From an uncultured Oscillospiraceae bacterium (lineage in GTDB: Bacteria; Bacillota; Clostridia; Oscillospirales; Oscillospiraceae), in NCBI GenBank assembly GCA_934589155.1, contig CAKTNP010000017.1, forward strand, positions 1 to 37,796: a DNA stretch of 37,796 nucleotides, in the 5' to 3' direction. The translations under genes and the position numbers were made by a program. Below are positions 22,501-29,864 of this stretch, piece after piece (position 1 is the first letter of the stretch; each line of letters opens with the position of its first letter). The notes below the pieces were generated by a model, which was given only the letters and a program-made list of their open reading frames with translations, made no database searches and was not told the origin of the DNA.

Positions 22501-23874
22501 TTAGTCTCCGTCCATTGCCTCCACGCAAGCCTCCAGGACCTGGGCCGTGATGGAAACGCAGGTGGCGCTGCCGCCGCCGCCTTGCTCCACAAACACCACA
22601 AAGGCCAAGGGATAGTCACTGTCGGTGGTAAAGCCGGCGAAGGTGGCCGTGGGCCGGATTCCCTCGCCGATCTGGGCCGTGCCGGTCTTGGCACAGACGC
22701 CGATGTCCGGAAAGCTCCAATCGCCGTAGCCGTTGACCACGTTATCCCGCATGAGCTCCGCCATGCGGTTTGCCGTGGCGGTGCTGAGGCCGGAGTCCAC
22801 CATGGCGGTTCTGGCGGAGTACTTAGTCACGGCGCCGGAATAGACCTTCGACACAAGATAGGGCGAAGCGGCCTTGCCGCCGTTGGCGATCTGGCCCATA
22901 AAGGTCATATACCGGGCGGGGTTGATCAGGTTCGTATACTGGCCGATGCCGCCCCAGGCCACATTCACATCGGCGGCGTTCAGCACATCAAAGTTGCCTG
23001 CCGCCGTGGTAATGCCGTCGAATTCCAAGGGCTCCGTAATGCCGAAGCGCCGCGCGTACATCTGGAGCCGCTCCGCGCCCAGTTCCAGGGCGATCTGGGC
23101 AAAGGCCGCATTGCAGGAATCCGTCAGGGCCTCCCCCAGGTCCACGGTGCCGTGGACGCCGGAGCAGGTCACGGTGTCGGAGCCGATGTCGTAGGAGCCG
23201 TCACAGTAATAGGTCCGGTCCTCCATATCGGAAAATTCTTCCAGGGCGGCGGAGGCCGTCACCAGCTTGAAAATGGAGCCGGGCACGTAGGTGGACTGGG
23301 TGAAGCGGTTCAGGTACACACCCTCATACTCCCCGTCCTCGTCGTTTTCCAGATCCGGCACATCGTCCGGGTCATAGGTGGGGGTGGAGAGCATACACAG
23401 GATCTCCCCCGTTTTGTAGTTGTACACGCCGATGGCGCCTTTCCGGCCCTCCATGGCCTCCAGCGCCGCCTTCTGGACCTTGGCGCTGACGGTCAGCACC
23501 GCCTTGCCTCCCCGGCCGTTGGCGGAATAGATGCCGTTGACCAGGTCAAAGCCTACCATCTGCTTGGAGTAATACCCCAGGGCCGGGGCGCTGATGTTGC
23601 CCTCCCGGTCCCCCAGGATGTGAAGGGTGGCCTCCCGCAGCTCCCAGTCACCGGAGTAGCTCCGTCCGTCGGTCATATCCAGCAGGACCTCTCCGTCCCG
23701 GTCCGTTACCACGCCGCTGTTGAGATTACCGCCCCGGTACACATGGGGACTTCCGGAAAATACCACCCAGGTCCCGGCATTCAGCAAATATTCTCCCAGG
23801 AAAAAGGCCAGACCTCCCACCAAAACCACCGCCAGGATCAGGGCAAACCTGGCCCGTCTTGCCACACGGTTCAT
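22501..23874 (-). CDS. Penicillin-binding protein, transpeptidase (class B, PbpA/FtsI type)
   Basis: A 457-residue membrane-anchored transpeptidase that cross-links peptidoglycan. A single N-terminal helix (about residues 10-32) is followed by a short, reduced dimerisation region and the transpeptidase fold. Catalytic motifs are all present: S200-IFK203 (nucleophile Ser and Lys), S253-CN255 and K396-TG398. The domain before the catalytic part is short compared with full-length class B PBPs (usually 550-700), as in PbpA-type partners of RodA. Its ATG overlaps the stop of the FHA-SEDS gene by 4 bp, so the glycosyltransferase and transpeptidase are co-translated as a pair. Confidence 0.93.
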   Translation of the reverse strand: MNRVARRARFALILAVVLVGGLAFFLGEYLLNAGTWVVFSGSPHVYRGGNLNSGVVTDRDGEVLLDMTDGRSYSGDWELREATLHILGDREGNISAPALGYYSKQMVGFDLVNGIYSANGRGGKAVLTVSAKVQKAALEAMEGRKGAIGVYNYKTGEILCMLSTPTYDPDDVPDLENDEDGEYEGVYLNRFTQSTYVPGSIFKLVTASAALEEFSDMEDRTYYCDGSYDIGSDTVTCSGVHGTVDLGEALTDSCNAAFAQIALELGAERLQMYARRFGITEPLEFDGITTAAGNFDVLNAADVNVAWGGIGQYTNLINPARYMTFMGQIANGGKAASPYLVSKVYSGAVTKYSARTAMVDSGLSTATANRMAELMRDNVVNGYGDWSFPDIGVCAKTGTAQIGEGIRPTATFAGFTTDSDYPLAFVVFVEQGGGGSATCVSITAQVLEACVEAMDGD

Positions 23875-25790
23875 GTCCGTCCCCTCCTTCCGGAATAGCG
23901 CCGGGTGTAATCGCCGGGATCCTCCCGGGTCTCCGGCTCGTCGGAGAAGTACTCCGGATCTATGTCGTACTGCCCGTCGTCAAAGCCGTCCTCTTCTTCG
24001 TCATAGTCCTCATAGGTCTGAGGCTCCTCCCGGCCCAGCTCCTTCTCCTGTTTCCGGGAAGGCAGCCGAACGGCGAAGCTGGCATTCTGCCGGGTATCCG
24101 CCGCCTTGATAAAGGCCAAGAGGCCCCAGGCGGACAGCATGCTGGAGCCGCCGTTGGACACAAAGGGGAAGGTCACGCCGGTCAGCGGCAGCACATCCAC
24201 TGTGCCCAGCACATTCAGAATGGTCTGGATCATCAAAATGCTCACGGCGGCACAGGCGCCGATGGTGTAGAAGCTGCTGCGGCCCACGGCGGCGGACCGG
24301 ACCACAAAGGCGCAGAGCACCGCCACCGCCAGGACCATCATGATCCCGATGAGCAGACCCCACTCCTCGGACACGGTTGCGAACACCAGGTCCGTGTCGC
24401 CTGCGGCAATGTACTTGAGCCAGCCATGGCCGCCGCCCAGGCCCAGAAGGCCGCCGGAGGCGATGCACATCATGGCCCGGGTCTGCTGGTAACCGCCGGC
24501 CTCCAGGGAATGCTCCCACACGTGGCGCCAGGCGGAGAACCGGGACACCAGGTGGGGCCGGAACCGAATGGCCAAGACCCCGGCAAAGCCCGTGGCAGCA
24601 CAGGCCAGGCCTATGGTGGCGAAGTTGCCGGACCGGAGGTAGGCAATGACCAAAAAGGCGGTGAAGAAGATCAGCGCCGTGCCGAAGTCGTTCATCAGCA
24701 CCAGGCACAGGCAGATGGCGGCGGAATAGCCGATGAACAGAAACATATTCCGCCGGGTCACGATCCGGTCCATGGTGGAGGCGCCCACATACACGAAGCA
24801 GACCTTCACCAATTCCGAGGGCTGCAGGCTGACGCCGCCGATGTAGATCCAGTTTTTGGCGCCGTATTCCTCATGGCCGAACACCAGGTTAACGGCCAGG
24901 ATCCCCAGGCCCGCAATGGAGGCCAGATACCGGAACTTCTTCGCCCGGTCCAGATCCCGAAGGCTCCAGCCCACCACGAAGAAGATCACGACGCCCAAGG
25001 CCGCGGCGATGACCTGCTTTTTGATGTCGCCGGGGGACACGGTGGAAAGCACCGCCATGCCCAGAGTGGACAGGAAAAAGGCAATAAGCTCCAGCTCAAA
25101 GCCCCGGCGCCGGATGGCTCTGTAAAACAGGTACATGGCCCACTCCCCCACTAGGAGGGCCGCAAAGCCGAAAAGCACACTGCCGCAGTCCTCCGACTCG
25201 CTCTGGAGCAGGAGCTGCACCATCATCAAGATCTGGATCAGGCCCAGGAATACCAGGGTCCTGCCGGGGCGGAACCGCTGGCCCGCCTTGGTCCGGAGGG
25301 TGGTCTGATAGACCTCCTGCCGCCGGGTGATAGGCTCCAGGGTCATGTCCAGGCCCCCCAGATTGATCACATCCCCCTCTTCCAGGGCACACAGGGCGGT
25401 CTTTTCCCCGTTGACCATGACGCCGCCCTTGGAGCCGATGTCGCTGACGGTCCAGCTGCCGTCGTCATACCGGGTCAGAACGGCGTGGCTCCGGGAAATG
25501 GTGGGAAAATCCACCACGATGTCGCTGCCCTTGCTACGGCCCACCACGTTTTCCCAGTGGGTCACCGGCAGCTTGTTACCGTCGGGCAGATGCAGAAACG
25601 CCCAGACCTCCGGCTCCCGCCGAAAAGTCAGAAGGGGCCGGGCGCAGCGCATCAGCACCACAAAGGCCAGAACCGGCAGCAGGATCCGCAGCAAAAAGCA
25701 GTACAGGTCGGACAGGTCCATACCGGCAATGCCGATGCTCTGGCTCCCCAGCTCCCGCAAGCCCTCAAACAAGCCCTCTAAGCCCTCCAT
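23871..25790 (-). CDS. FHA-domain / SEDS (FtsW-RodA-SpoVE) fusion protein
   Basis: A 639-residue membrane protein joining a phosphothreonine-reading FHA domain to a peptidoglycan glycosyltransferase. A helix at about 28-45 precedes the FHA (about 75-150), which keeps G84-RS and S99-RSH. A ten-helix SEDS domain follows (about 185-575) with NWIYIGGVSLQPSE, GGYQQTR and SEEWGLL. The C-terminal 65 residues are acidic and disordered (YEDYDEEEDGFDD), ending in a basic tip. The loop aspartate that lies six residues before Tyr in FtsW (D297 in E. coli) is not in place: the sequence reads WEHSLEAGGY, with E430 the nearest acid. AGGAGG precedes the ATG. It is followed by a PBP with a 4-bp overlap. The FHA suggests Ser/Thr-kinase control. 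Confidence 0.9.
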   Translation of the reverse strand: MEGLEGLFEGLRELGSQSIGIAGMDLSDLYCFLLRILLPVLAFVVLMRCARPLLTFRREPEVWAFLHLPDGNKLPVTHWENVVGRSKGSDIVVDFPTISRSHAVLTRYDDGSWTVSDIGSKGGVMVNGEKTALCALEEGDVINLGGLDMTLEPITRRQEVYQTTLRTKAGQRFRPGRTLVFLGLIQILMMVQLLLQSESEDCGSVLFGFAALLVGEWAMYLFYRAIRRRGFELELIAFFLSTLGMAVLSTVSPGDIKKQVIAAALGVVIFFVVGWSLRDLDRAKKFRYLASIAGLGILAVNLVFGHEEYGAKNWIYIGGVSLQPSELVKVCFVYVGASTMDRIVTRRNMFLFIGYSAAICLCLVLMNDFGTALIFFTAFLVIAYLRSGNFATIGLACAATGFAGVLAIRFRPHLVSRFSAWRHVWEHSLEAGGYQQTRAMMCIASGGLLGLGGGHGWLKYIAAGDTDLVFATVSEEWGLLIGIMMVLAVAVLCAFVVRSAAVGRSSFYTIGACAAVSILMIQTILNVLGTVDVLPLTGVTFPFVSNGGSSMLSAWGLLAFIKAADTRQNASFAVRLPSRKQEKELGREEPQTYEDYDEEEDGFDDGQYDIDPEYFSDEPETREDPGDYTRRYSGRRGRT

Positions 25791-25822
25791 GTGCCCGCCT
25801 CCTCTCCTAGGAATTTTGCTTT

Positions 25823-25851
25823 AGAATACATAGTTTCCCCCGATTTGTCAA
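25823..25851 (-). promoter_or_regulatory. Promoter 1 for FHA-SEDS / PBP
   Basis: Perfect TTGACA (25846-25851), 17-bp spacer and TATTCT (25823-25828) on the minus strand, about 32 bp before the ATG. Confidence 0.8.
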
Positions 25852-25892
25852 ATTAAGAATTTCTTGACCTGGCTCGGGCCAAATTGGGCTTT

Positions 25893-25921
25893 ATTATAGC
25901 ATACCCCGGGTAAAAACTCAA
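25893..25921 (-). promoter_or_regulatory. Promoter 2 for FHA-SEDS / PBP
   Basis: TTGAGT (25916-25921), 17-bp spacer and perfect TATAAT (25893-25898) on the minus strand, with TGC before the -10. It lies 70 bp upstream of promoter 1, giving tandem promoters. Confidence 0.65.
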
Positions 25922-25948
25922 ACCCCCTTTCCCTTTTCCGAAAAAGTG

Positions 25949-25957
25949 TGGTAAAAT
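25949..25957 (+). promoter_or_regulatory. Extended -10 promoter for the WYL regulator
   Basis: TGGTAAAAT lies 21 bp before the ATG at 25979, with a poor -35. It is 27 bp from the -35 of the divergent promoter 2, so both could share regulators. Confidence 0.5.
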
Positions 25958-25978
25958 AGAGAAAATGGAGGTGTCTTT

Positions 25979-26956
25979 ATGCCCCGATCCGAAAACCAAA
26001 AACTGAAGCTGCTGTACATCAAGGACTTTTTAGAGGGCCGCACGGACCCGGAGCACCCGGCCTCCGCCAGCGCGCTGACGGAGTATCTGCAAAGCCGGGG
26101 GATCTCCTGCGAGCGCAAGAGCGTCTACCGGGATCTGGAAACGCTGCGGGAATACGGCATGGACATCCAGACCCGGGAGGGCCGGGGCGGCGGCTTTTTC
26201 CTGGGGGAACGGGCCTTTGAGCTGCCGGAATTAAAGCTCCTGGTGGATGCGGTCCAGTCCTCCCGCTTTTTGACCGAGAAAAAATCCCGGGCCCTGATCC
26301 GCAAGCTCTGCGCCCTGTGCAGCCAGGACGAGAGCCGGCTCCTCCGCCGGGAGGTGGCGGTGGCGGGCCGGGTCAAAAACATGAACGAAAGCATCTACTA
26401 CAACGTAGACGCCATTCAGGAGGCCATTGCCGCGGGAAAGCAGATCTCCTTCCGGTATTTTAACTGGGACCTGGGCCACAAAAAGGCCTATCGTCCCGGC
26501 CTGTACTCCGCCAGTCCCTATGCCCTGCTGTGGGAAAACGACAACTATTACCTGGTGTCCAATACCGCCCGCCACGGCGTCACCCATTTCCGGGTGGACC
26601 GGATGGAGAACATCCAGATCCTGCAAGCGGACCGGGATCCCTGCCCGGAATTAGAGGGCTCCGGCCTGTCCGGCTATGCCAAAAAGGTATTTCAAATGTT
26701 CCGGGGCCGGACCGAAACGGTAAAGCTGCGGATCCACCGGAGCCTGGCCAATGTGGTCTATGACCGGTTTGGCCCGGACTGTATGCTGATCCCCGACGGA
26801 GCGGAATTTTTCACCGTTACGGAGCCGGTGGAGGTCTCCCCCATGTTTTTAAGCTGGGTCATGGGCTTCGGGGAAAAGGCCAAGATCCTCTATCCCCCCT
26901 CCGCCGTGGAGGCCTGCAAGGCGCTGGCCCGGGAGGCCCTGGCGCAATATGAGTAA
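25979..26956 (+). CDS. WYL-domain transcriptional regulator
   Basis: A 325-residue cytoplasmic regulator. Residues 1-65 form an HTH (KLKLLYIKDFLEGRT ... ERKSVYRDLETLREYG), typical of DeoR/HTH_11-type proteins. A WYL ligand-binding domain spans about 140-225 (ISFRYFNWD ... RPGLYSASPYALLWENDNYYLV ... HFRVDRMENI), followed by the WCX region to the C-terminus. WYL proteins sense nucleic acid or nucleotide ligands in known cases; the ligand here is unknown. GGAGGTG lies 5 nt before the ATG. It is transcribed away from the FHA-SEDS gene and is a possible regulator of it. Confidence 0.88.
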   Translation: MPRSENQKLKLLYIKDFLEGRTDPEHPASASALTEYLQSRGISCERKSVYRDLETLREYGMDIQTREGRGGGFFLGERAFELPELKLLVDAVQSSRFLTEKKSRALIRKLCALCSQDESRLLRREVAVAGRVKNMNESIYYNVDAIQEAIAAGKQISFRYFNWDLGHKKAYRPGLYSASPYALLWENDNYYLVSNTARHGVTHFRVDRMENIQILQADRDPCPELEGSGLSGYAKKVFQMFRGRTETVKLRIHRSLANVVYDRFGPDCMLIPDGAEFFTVTEPVEVSPMFLSWVMGFGEKAKILYPPSAVEACKALAREALAQYE

Positions 26957-26985
26957 AAACGGCACGGGCTGCGCCCGTGCCGTTT
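26957..26985 (-). terminator. Bidirectional terminator between WYL regulator and lipoprotein genes
   Basis: A perfect 13-bp stem (AAACGGCACGGGC / GCCCGTGCCGTTT) with a 3-nt loop lies between convergent genes. The minus strand has a clean TTTTT run; the plus strand has only TTT. Confidence 0.85.
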
Positions 26986-26993
26986 ACATATGG

Positions 26994-27974
26994 TCACATT
27001 CCGATTTTCCAGCCTGAGCCGGTCCATACAGCTCTTCCAAGCCAATCTCTGGTGTATGCCCCCTCCGGTACATTGGGGTCATCGCCCTCATAGGGCCTGT
27101 TATGTCCCACATCCATATAGCTGGCAGAGTGTTCGTTTGCCGGTACGAAAATGATATAGGCGGTAAAGTAATAAGTGTCCTCGTCGATCTGGCCTTCGTC
27201 CCGCCCCAGTTGGGTCTTCTCCTCATCGATCTGCACGGTAAAGGACACGTCTTTATATTCATACCCGCTGCCATGGGTGGCCTGGGTGTAGGGTACTGCC
27301 GCCTGGTCGCAGGCCGCCAGGATTGCATCCTCCATGCTCTGCCCTTCATCCGGAATCAGAATGCAATCGTCGGATCTGACGCTTTTCGCCAGCGCCTGAT
27401 ACTCCATATCATCAAAGATCCCCCGCAGGTTCTTGGACACCGTAGGCCCTGAATTATAAAGATACTCCGCCGCGCCGCCCAGATAATAGGTTCCGTCCTC
27501 CCAGGTCAGCTTGGCAAAATTCGATCCGCTGGCCACCGTCAGGGTCCATGGTGCGGACTTCTCTCCGCAGGAAATGGAGACGGTATAGCTTACGCCGTAT
27601 TCTTCCTGGGGGACCGCCGCCCGGTAATCCTCCTCCGCGGCGCCATGCCAGGAGTAGGACTCCAGCTGATTCAAATCGAACCTGATGTAGGTAAGCTCGG
27701 TGGAATAGGTCTGCGTCTTGCCGTCCTGCTCCAGGGTCACGGTCAGCGTCTGTCCCACCTTCGTGCCCTTCCACGCCGCCTCCCATTGGAGCAGGGCTTC
27801 GTCCACCGGCTCCGGTTCCGTAGGCGGCTCCGTCTCCGGCAGGGTCACCGGCGAGGTGCTGGGGGCCGGAGGCGCCGTGGTCTCCGTGGGTCTCGGGTTG
27901 CCGCTGTCGCCGCAGCCTGTCAGCAGGGCCAGCACCAGGATCCCTGCCAAAAGCCCGCAAATTCGTTTTCTCAT
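26994..27974 (-). CDS. Lipoprotein of unknown function
   Basis: A 326-residue exported protein, function unknown. The N-terminus MRKRICGLLAGILVLALLTGC is a lipoprotein signal with lipobox LLTGC, followed by a disordered Pro/Thr/Glu/Ser-rich linker (to about residue 60). The rest looks soluble and beta-rich, with many aromatic residues and no catalytic motif I recognise. AAGGAGG lies 7 nt before the ATG. It starts 12 bp after the secreted-protein gene on the same strand, so the two are probably co-transcribed and may act together outside the cell. Confidence 0.75.
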   Translation of the reverse strand: MRKRICGLLAGILVLALLTGCGDSGNPRPTETTAPPAPSTSPVTLPETEPPTEPEPVDEALLQWEAAWKGTKVGQTLTVTLEQDGKTQTYSTELTYIRFDLNQLESYSWHGAAEEDYRAAVPQEEYGVSYTVSISCGEKSAPWTLTVASGSNFAKLTWEDGTYYLGGAAEYLYNSGPTVSKNLRGIFDDMEYQALAKSVRSDDCILIPDEGQSMEDAILAACDQAAVPYTQATHGSGYEYKDVSFTVQIDEEKTQLGRDEGQIDEDTYYFTAYIIFVPANEHSASYMDVGHNRPYEGDDPNVPEGAYTRDWLGRAVWTGSGWKIGM

Positions 27975-27986
27975 TTCACGCCCTCC

Positions 27987-28763
27987 TTATCCGTATTTCC
28001 TCCGCATTTCCACGCCAAGTCCCCGATAAACGGTGCGCTTGAAGATCTGGATCACCGTTACCATCGTTTTCCGGATAATGGTATCGTGGAACTTCTGCGC
28101 GCCGTACTGCGCCCGCTCCAATTGTTCCTTCCGGACCAGTTCGTCAAAATGGGCCTTCATGTACTCCACTTTCTCGTGGATGGTCTGCTCCTCTTTCTCG
28201 GTGCGGTACAGTTCATAGCCCTCCAAACGGAGCCGGGCAATGTACCAGGTGCCGTCCAGTTTCAAGAACTCCACGGAGCCCATGTCCCCCTCACTGGTGT
28301 CAAAATCCACATTGGGGTAGCGGTAATCCCGCTTGGCATACAGCTCCACCCGGCAGTAATCCCCATCCAGCACCAAATCTCCGGTATCGACGGAAAGTTC
28401 ATAATCCAGCAGCGGGCGGGAATTCTGGATCATGCCGTTTAACTGATAGTAGGTGGTCCGGTCGGCGTAATAGTTCAGATTCTTGCACAGCTCCTCCAGA
28501 GTTGTCTCCTCCCCGTCCAGATCCAGCACTACCTGCGCCGGATCCTCGTCCAGGCTCTCGGCATACTCCAGCAGGGTCCCTGCTAGCAAGTCGTTGTCCA
28601 TACACTGATCCTGGTTCTGGTAATGCCAGGTCACATAGTCCAGCGCCCGCCGGTTGAGTTCGTTCTTGTCTGACAGCTCGCTGGCCGCGGCGGGTATGAC
28701 GGCGGCAGCGCATACCACGCACAGGCACAGAAGCACCGCAAGGATCCGTTTCCAGGTTCTCAT
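27987..28763 (-). CDS. Secreted protein of unknown function
   Basis: A 258-residue protein with a signal peptide (MRTWKRILAVLLCLCVVCAAAVIPAAAS, cleaved about AAAS|ELS). The mature part has an N-terminal helical region and a C-terminal region with several basic and acidic patches (KMRRKYG-like end, QIFKRTVYRGLGVEMRRKYG). No family recognised. ATG at 28763 has AAGGAG 8 nt upstream; the open frame extends to 28862, but the extension lies in the promoter and leader. It is the first gene of a two-gene unit with the lipoprotein and has a good promoter. Confidence 0.7.
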   Translation of the reverse strand: MRTWKRILAVLLCLCVVCAAAVIPAAASELSDKNELNRRALDYVTWHYQNQDQCMDNDLLAGTLLEYAESLDEDPAQVVLDLDGEETTLEELCKNLNYYADRTTYYQLNGMIQNSRPLLDYELSVDTGDLVLDGDYCRVELYAKRDYRYPNVDFDTSEGDMGSVEFLKLDGTWYIARLRLEGYELYRTEKEEQTIHEKVEYMKAHFDELVRKEQLERAQYGAQKFHDTIIRKTMVTVIQIFKRTVYRGLGVEMRRKYG

Positions 28764-28833
28764 AGGACCGCTCCTTTCTCCCCGGGCAGCTCCGGCCCTC
28801 CCCCATGGAGGGCTGCTGTCCTTCTCTGATCTC

Positions 28834-28862
28834 ATCATAAGAAGCAATCTCAAAAAAGTCAA
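28834..28862 (-). promoter_or_regulatory. Promoter for the secreted protein-lipoprotein unit
   Basis: TTGACT (28857-28862), 17-bp spacer and TATGAT (28834-28839) on the minus strand, about 70 bp before the ATG. A short hairpin (GCCCTCC / GGAGGGC, near 28795-28813) lies in the leader. Confidence 0.8.
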
Positions 28863-28924
28863 TATCAGAGACTCATTCTTAAAAATTCTTTATATTTGCT
28901 TGTTTCCGATTTGTAATTTATTGC

Positions 28925-28964
28925 AAAAGGACGGCCCTGCCGTAAGACAGGGCCGTCCTTTTTG
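28925..28964 (-). terminator. Terminator of the Mrp gene
   Basis: A perfect 15-bp stem (AAAAGGACGGCCCTG / CAGGGCCGTCCTTTT) with an 8-nt loop begins 10 bp after the stop. U-runs occur on both strands. Confidence 0.93.
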
Positions 28965-28972
28965 TCTATCTT

Positions 28973-29797
28973 TTACACATTTTCCACAGCCTGTATGGCT
29001 TTTTCCAGCTCCGGTAGGGTGACGCTCTCAATGTCTCCCCGGTCCAGGGCCTCCGCCACCTTGGGGTCAATGGGCAGCTCCGCCAGCATCGGAAGGCCCA
29101 GCTTCTCCGCCTCTTCCTTCAGGTGGCTCGTCCCGAACACCTGGATCTTTTTGCCGCAGTCGGGACAGCATAGATAGCTGTAATTCTCCACGAAGCCCAG
29201 CACGGGAATGTGCATCATCTGGGCCATCTTCACGGCCTTGGCCACGATCATGGAGACCAGATCCTGGGGGCTGGTGACGATAATGACCCCGTCCACCGGC
29301 AGGGACTGGAACACCGTCAGGGGCACGTCGCCGGTTCCGGGAGGCATGTCCACAAACATATAGTCCACATCCTCCCAAATGACGTCGGTGAAGAACTGCT
29401 TCACGGCGCCGGCAATGACGGGGCCCCGCCACAGCACCGGATCCCGGTCGTTGTCCAAAAGCAGGTTCACTGACATGATCTGGACTCCGCCCCGGCTGAG
29501 GGCGGGATAGAGCCCCTCCTGGGAGGCGCCCTGACATTCCGTGACCCCGAAGGCCTTGGGAATTGACGGACCCGTAATATCCGCGTCCAGAATGGCCGTG
29601 CGTCTGCCTTCTTTGGCCATAGCCGAGGCCAAGAGGCTGGTCACCGTGCTTTTGCCCACGCCGCCCTTGCCGGAGACCACGGCAATGATCTTCTTCACGC
29701 TGGACTTAGGGTTCAATTTGGCCAGCAGGCTCTCCGCCTTCCGCTCCCCGCAGTCCGAGCCGCAGCTGCTGCAATTTCCGCTGCATGTTTCGCTCAT
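28973..29797 (-). CDS. Mrp/NBP35-family Fe-S P-loop ATPase
   Basis: A 274-residue cytosolic ATPase that carries or assembles Fe-S clusters. The N-terminus has a Cys-rich stretch, C-SGN-C-SS-C-GSD-C, as in NBP35-type members. The deviant Walker A is GKGGVGKST (43-51), followed by DADITGPSIP and VDMPPGTGDVPL. A later CPDC motif in LCCPDCGKKI is the conserved Fe-S ligand pair. AAGGAGG lies 7 nt before the ATG. It has its own promoter with a palindrome in the spacer and ends at a strong terminator. Role in Fe-S maturation is known for the family; the client here is unknown. Confidence 0.93.
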   Translation of the reverse strand: MSETCSGNCSSCGSDCGERKAESLLAKLNPKSSVKKIIAVVSGKGGVGKSTVTSLLASAMAKEGRRTAILDADITGPSIPKAFGVTECQGASQEGLYPALSRGGVQIMSVNLLLDNDRDPVLWRGPVIAGAVKQFFTDVIWEDVDYMFVDMPPGTGDVPLTVFQSLPVDGVIIVTSPQDLVSMIVAKAVKMAQMMHIPVLGFVENYSYLCCPDCGKKIQVFGTSHLKEEAEKLGLPMLAELPIDPKVAEALDRGDIESVTLPELEKAIQAVENV

Positions 29798-29835
29798 ATG
29801 ATTTCCTCCTTGGGGCTCCGCCCCTGTTTTTCTTC

Positions 29836-29864
29836 ATCATAGGCCCTTAGGGCCTCTTTGTCAA
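29836..29864 (-). promoter_or_regulatory. Consensus promoter of mrp with a palindrome in the spacer
   Basis: Perfect TTGACA (29859-29864), 17-bp spacer and TATGAT (29836-29841) on the minus strand. The -35 overlaps the ABC-F stop codon. A 15-bp inverted repeat, AGGCCC TTA GGGCCT (29841-29855), fills the spacer, a classic repressor-site position. A GGGGC / GCCCC hairpin (29812-29824) lies next to the ribosome binding site. Confidence 0.8.
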
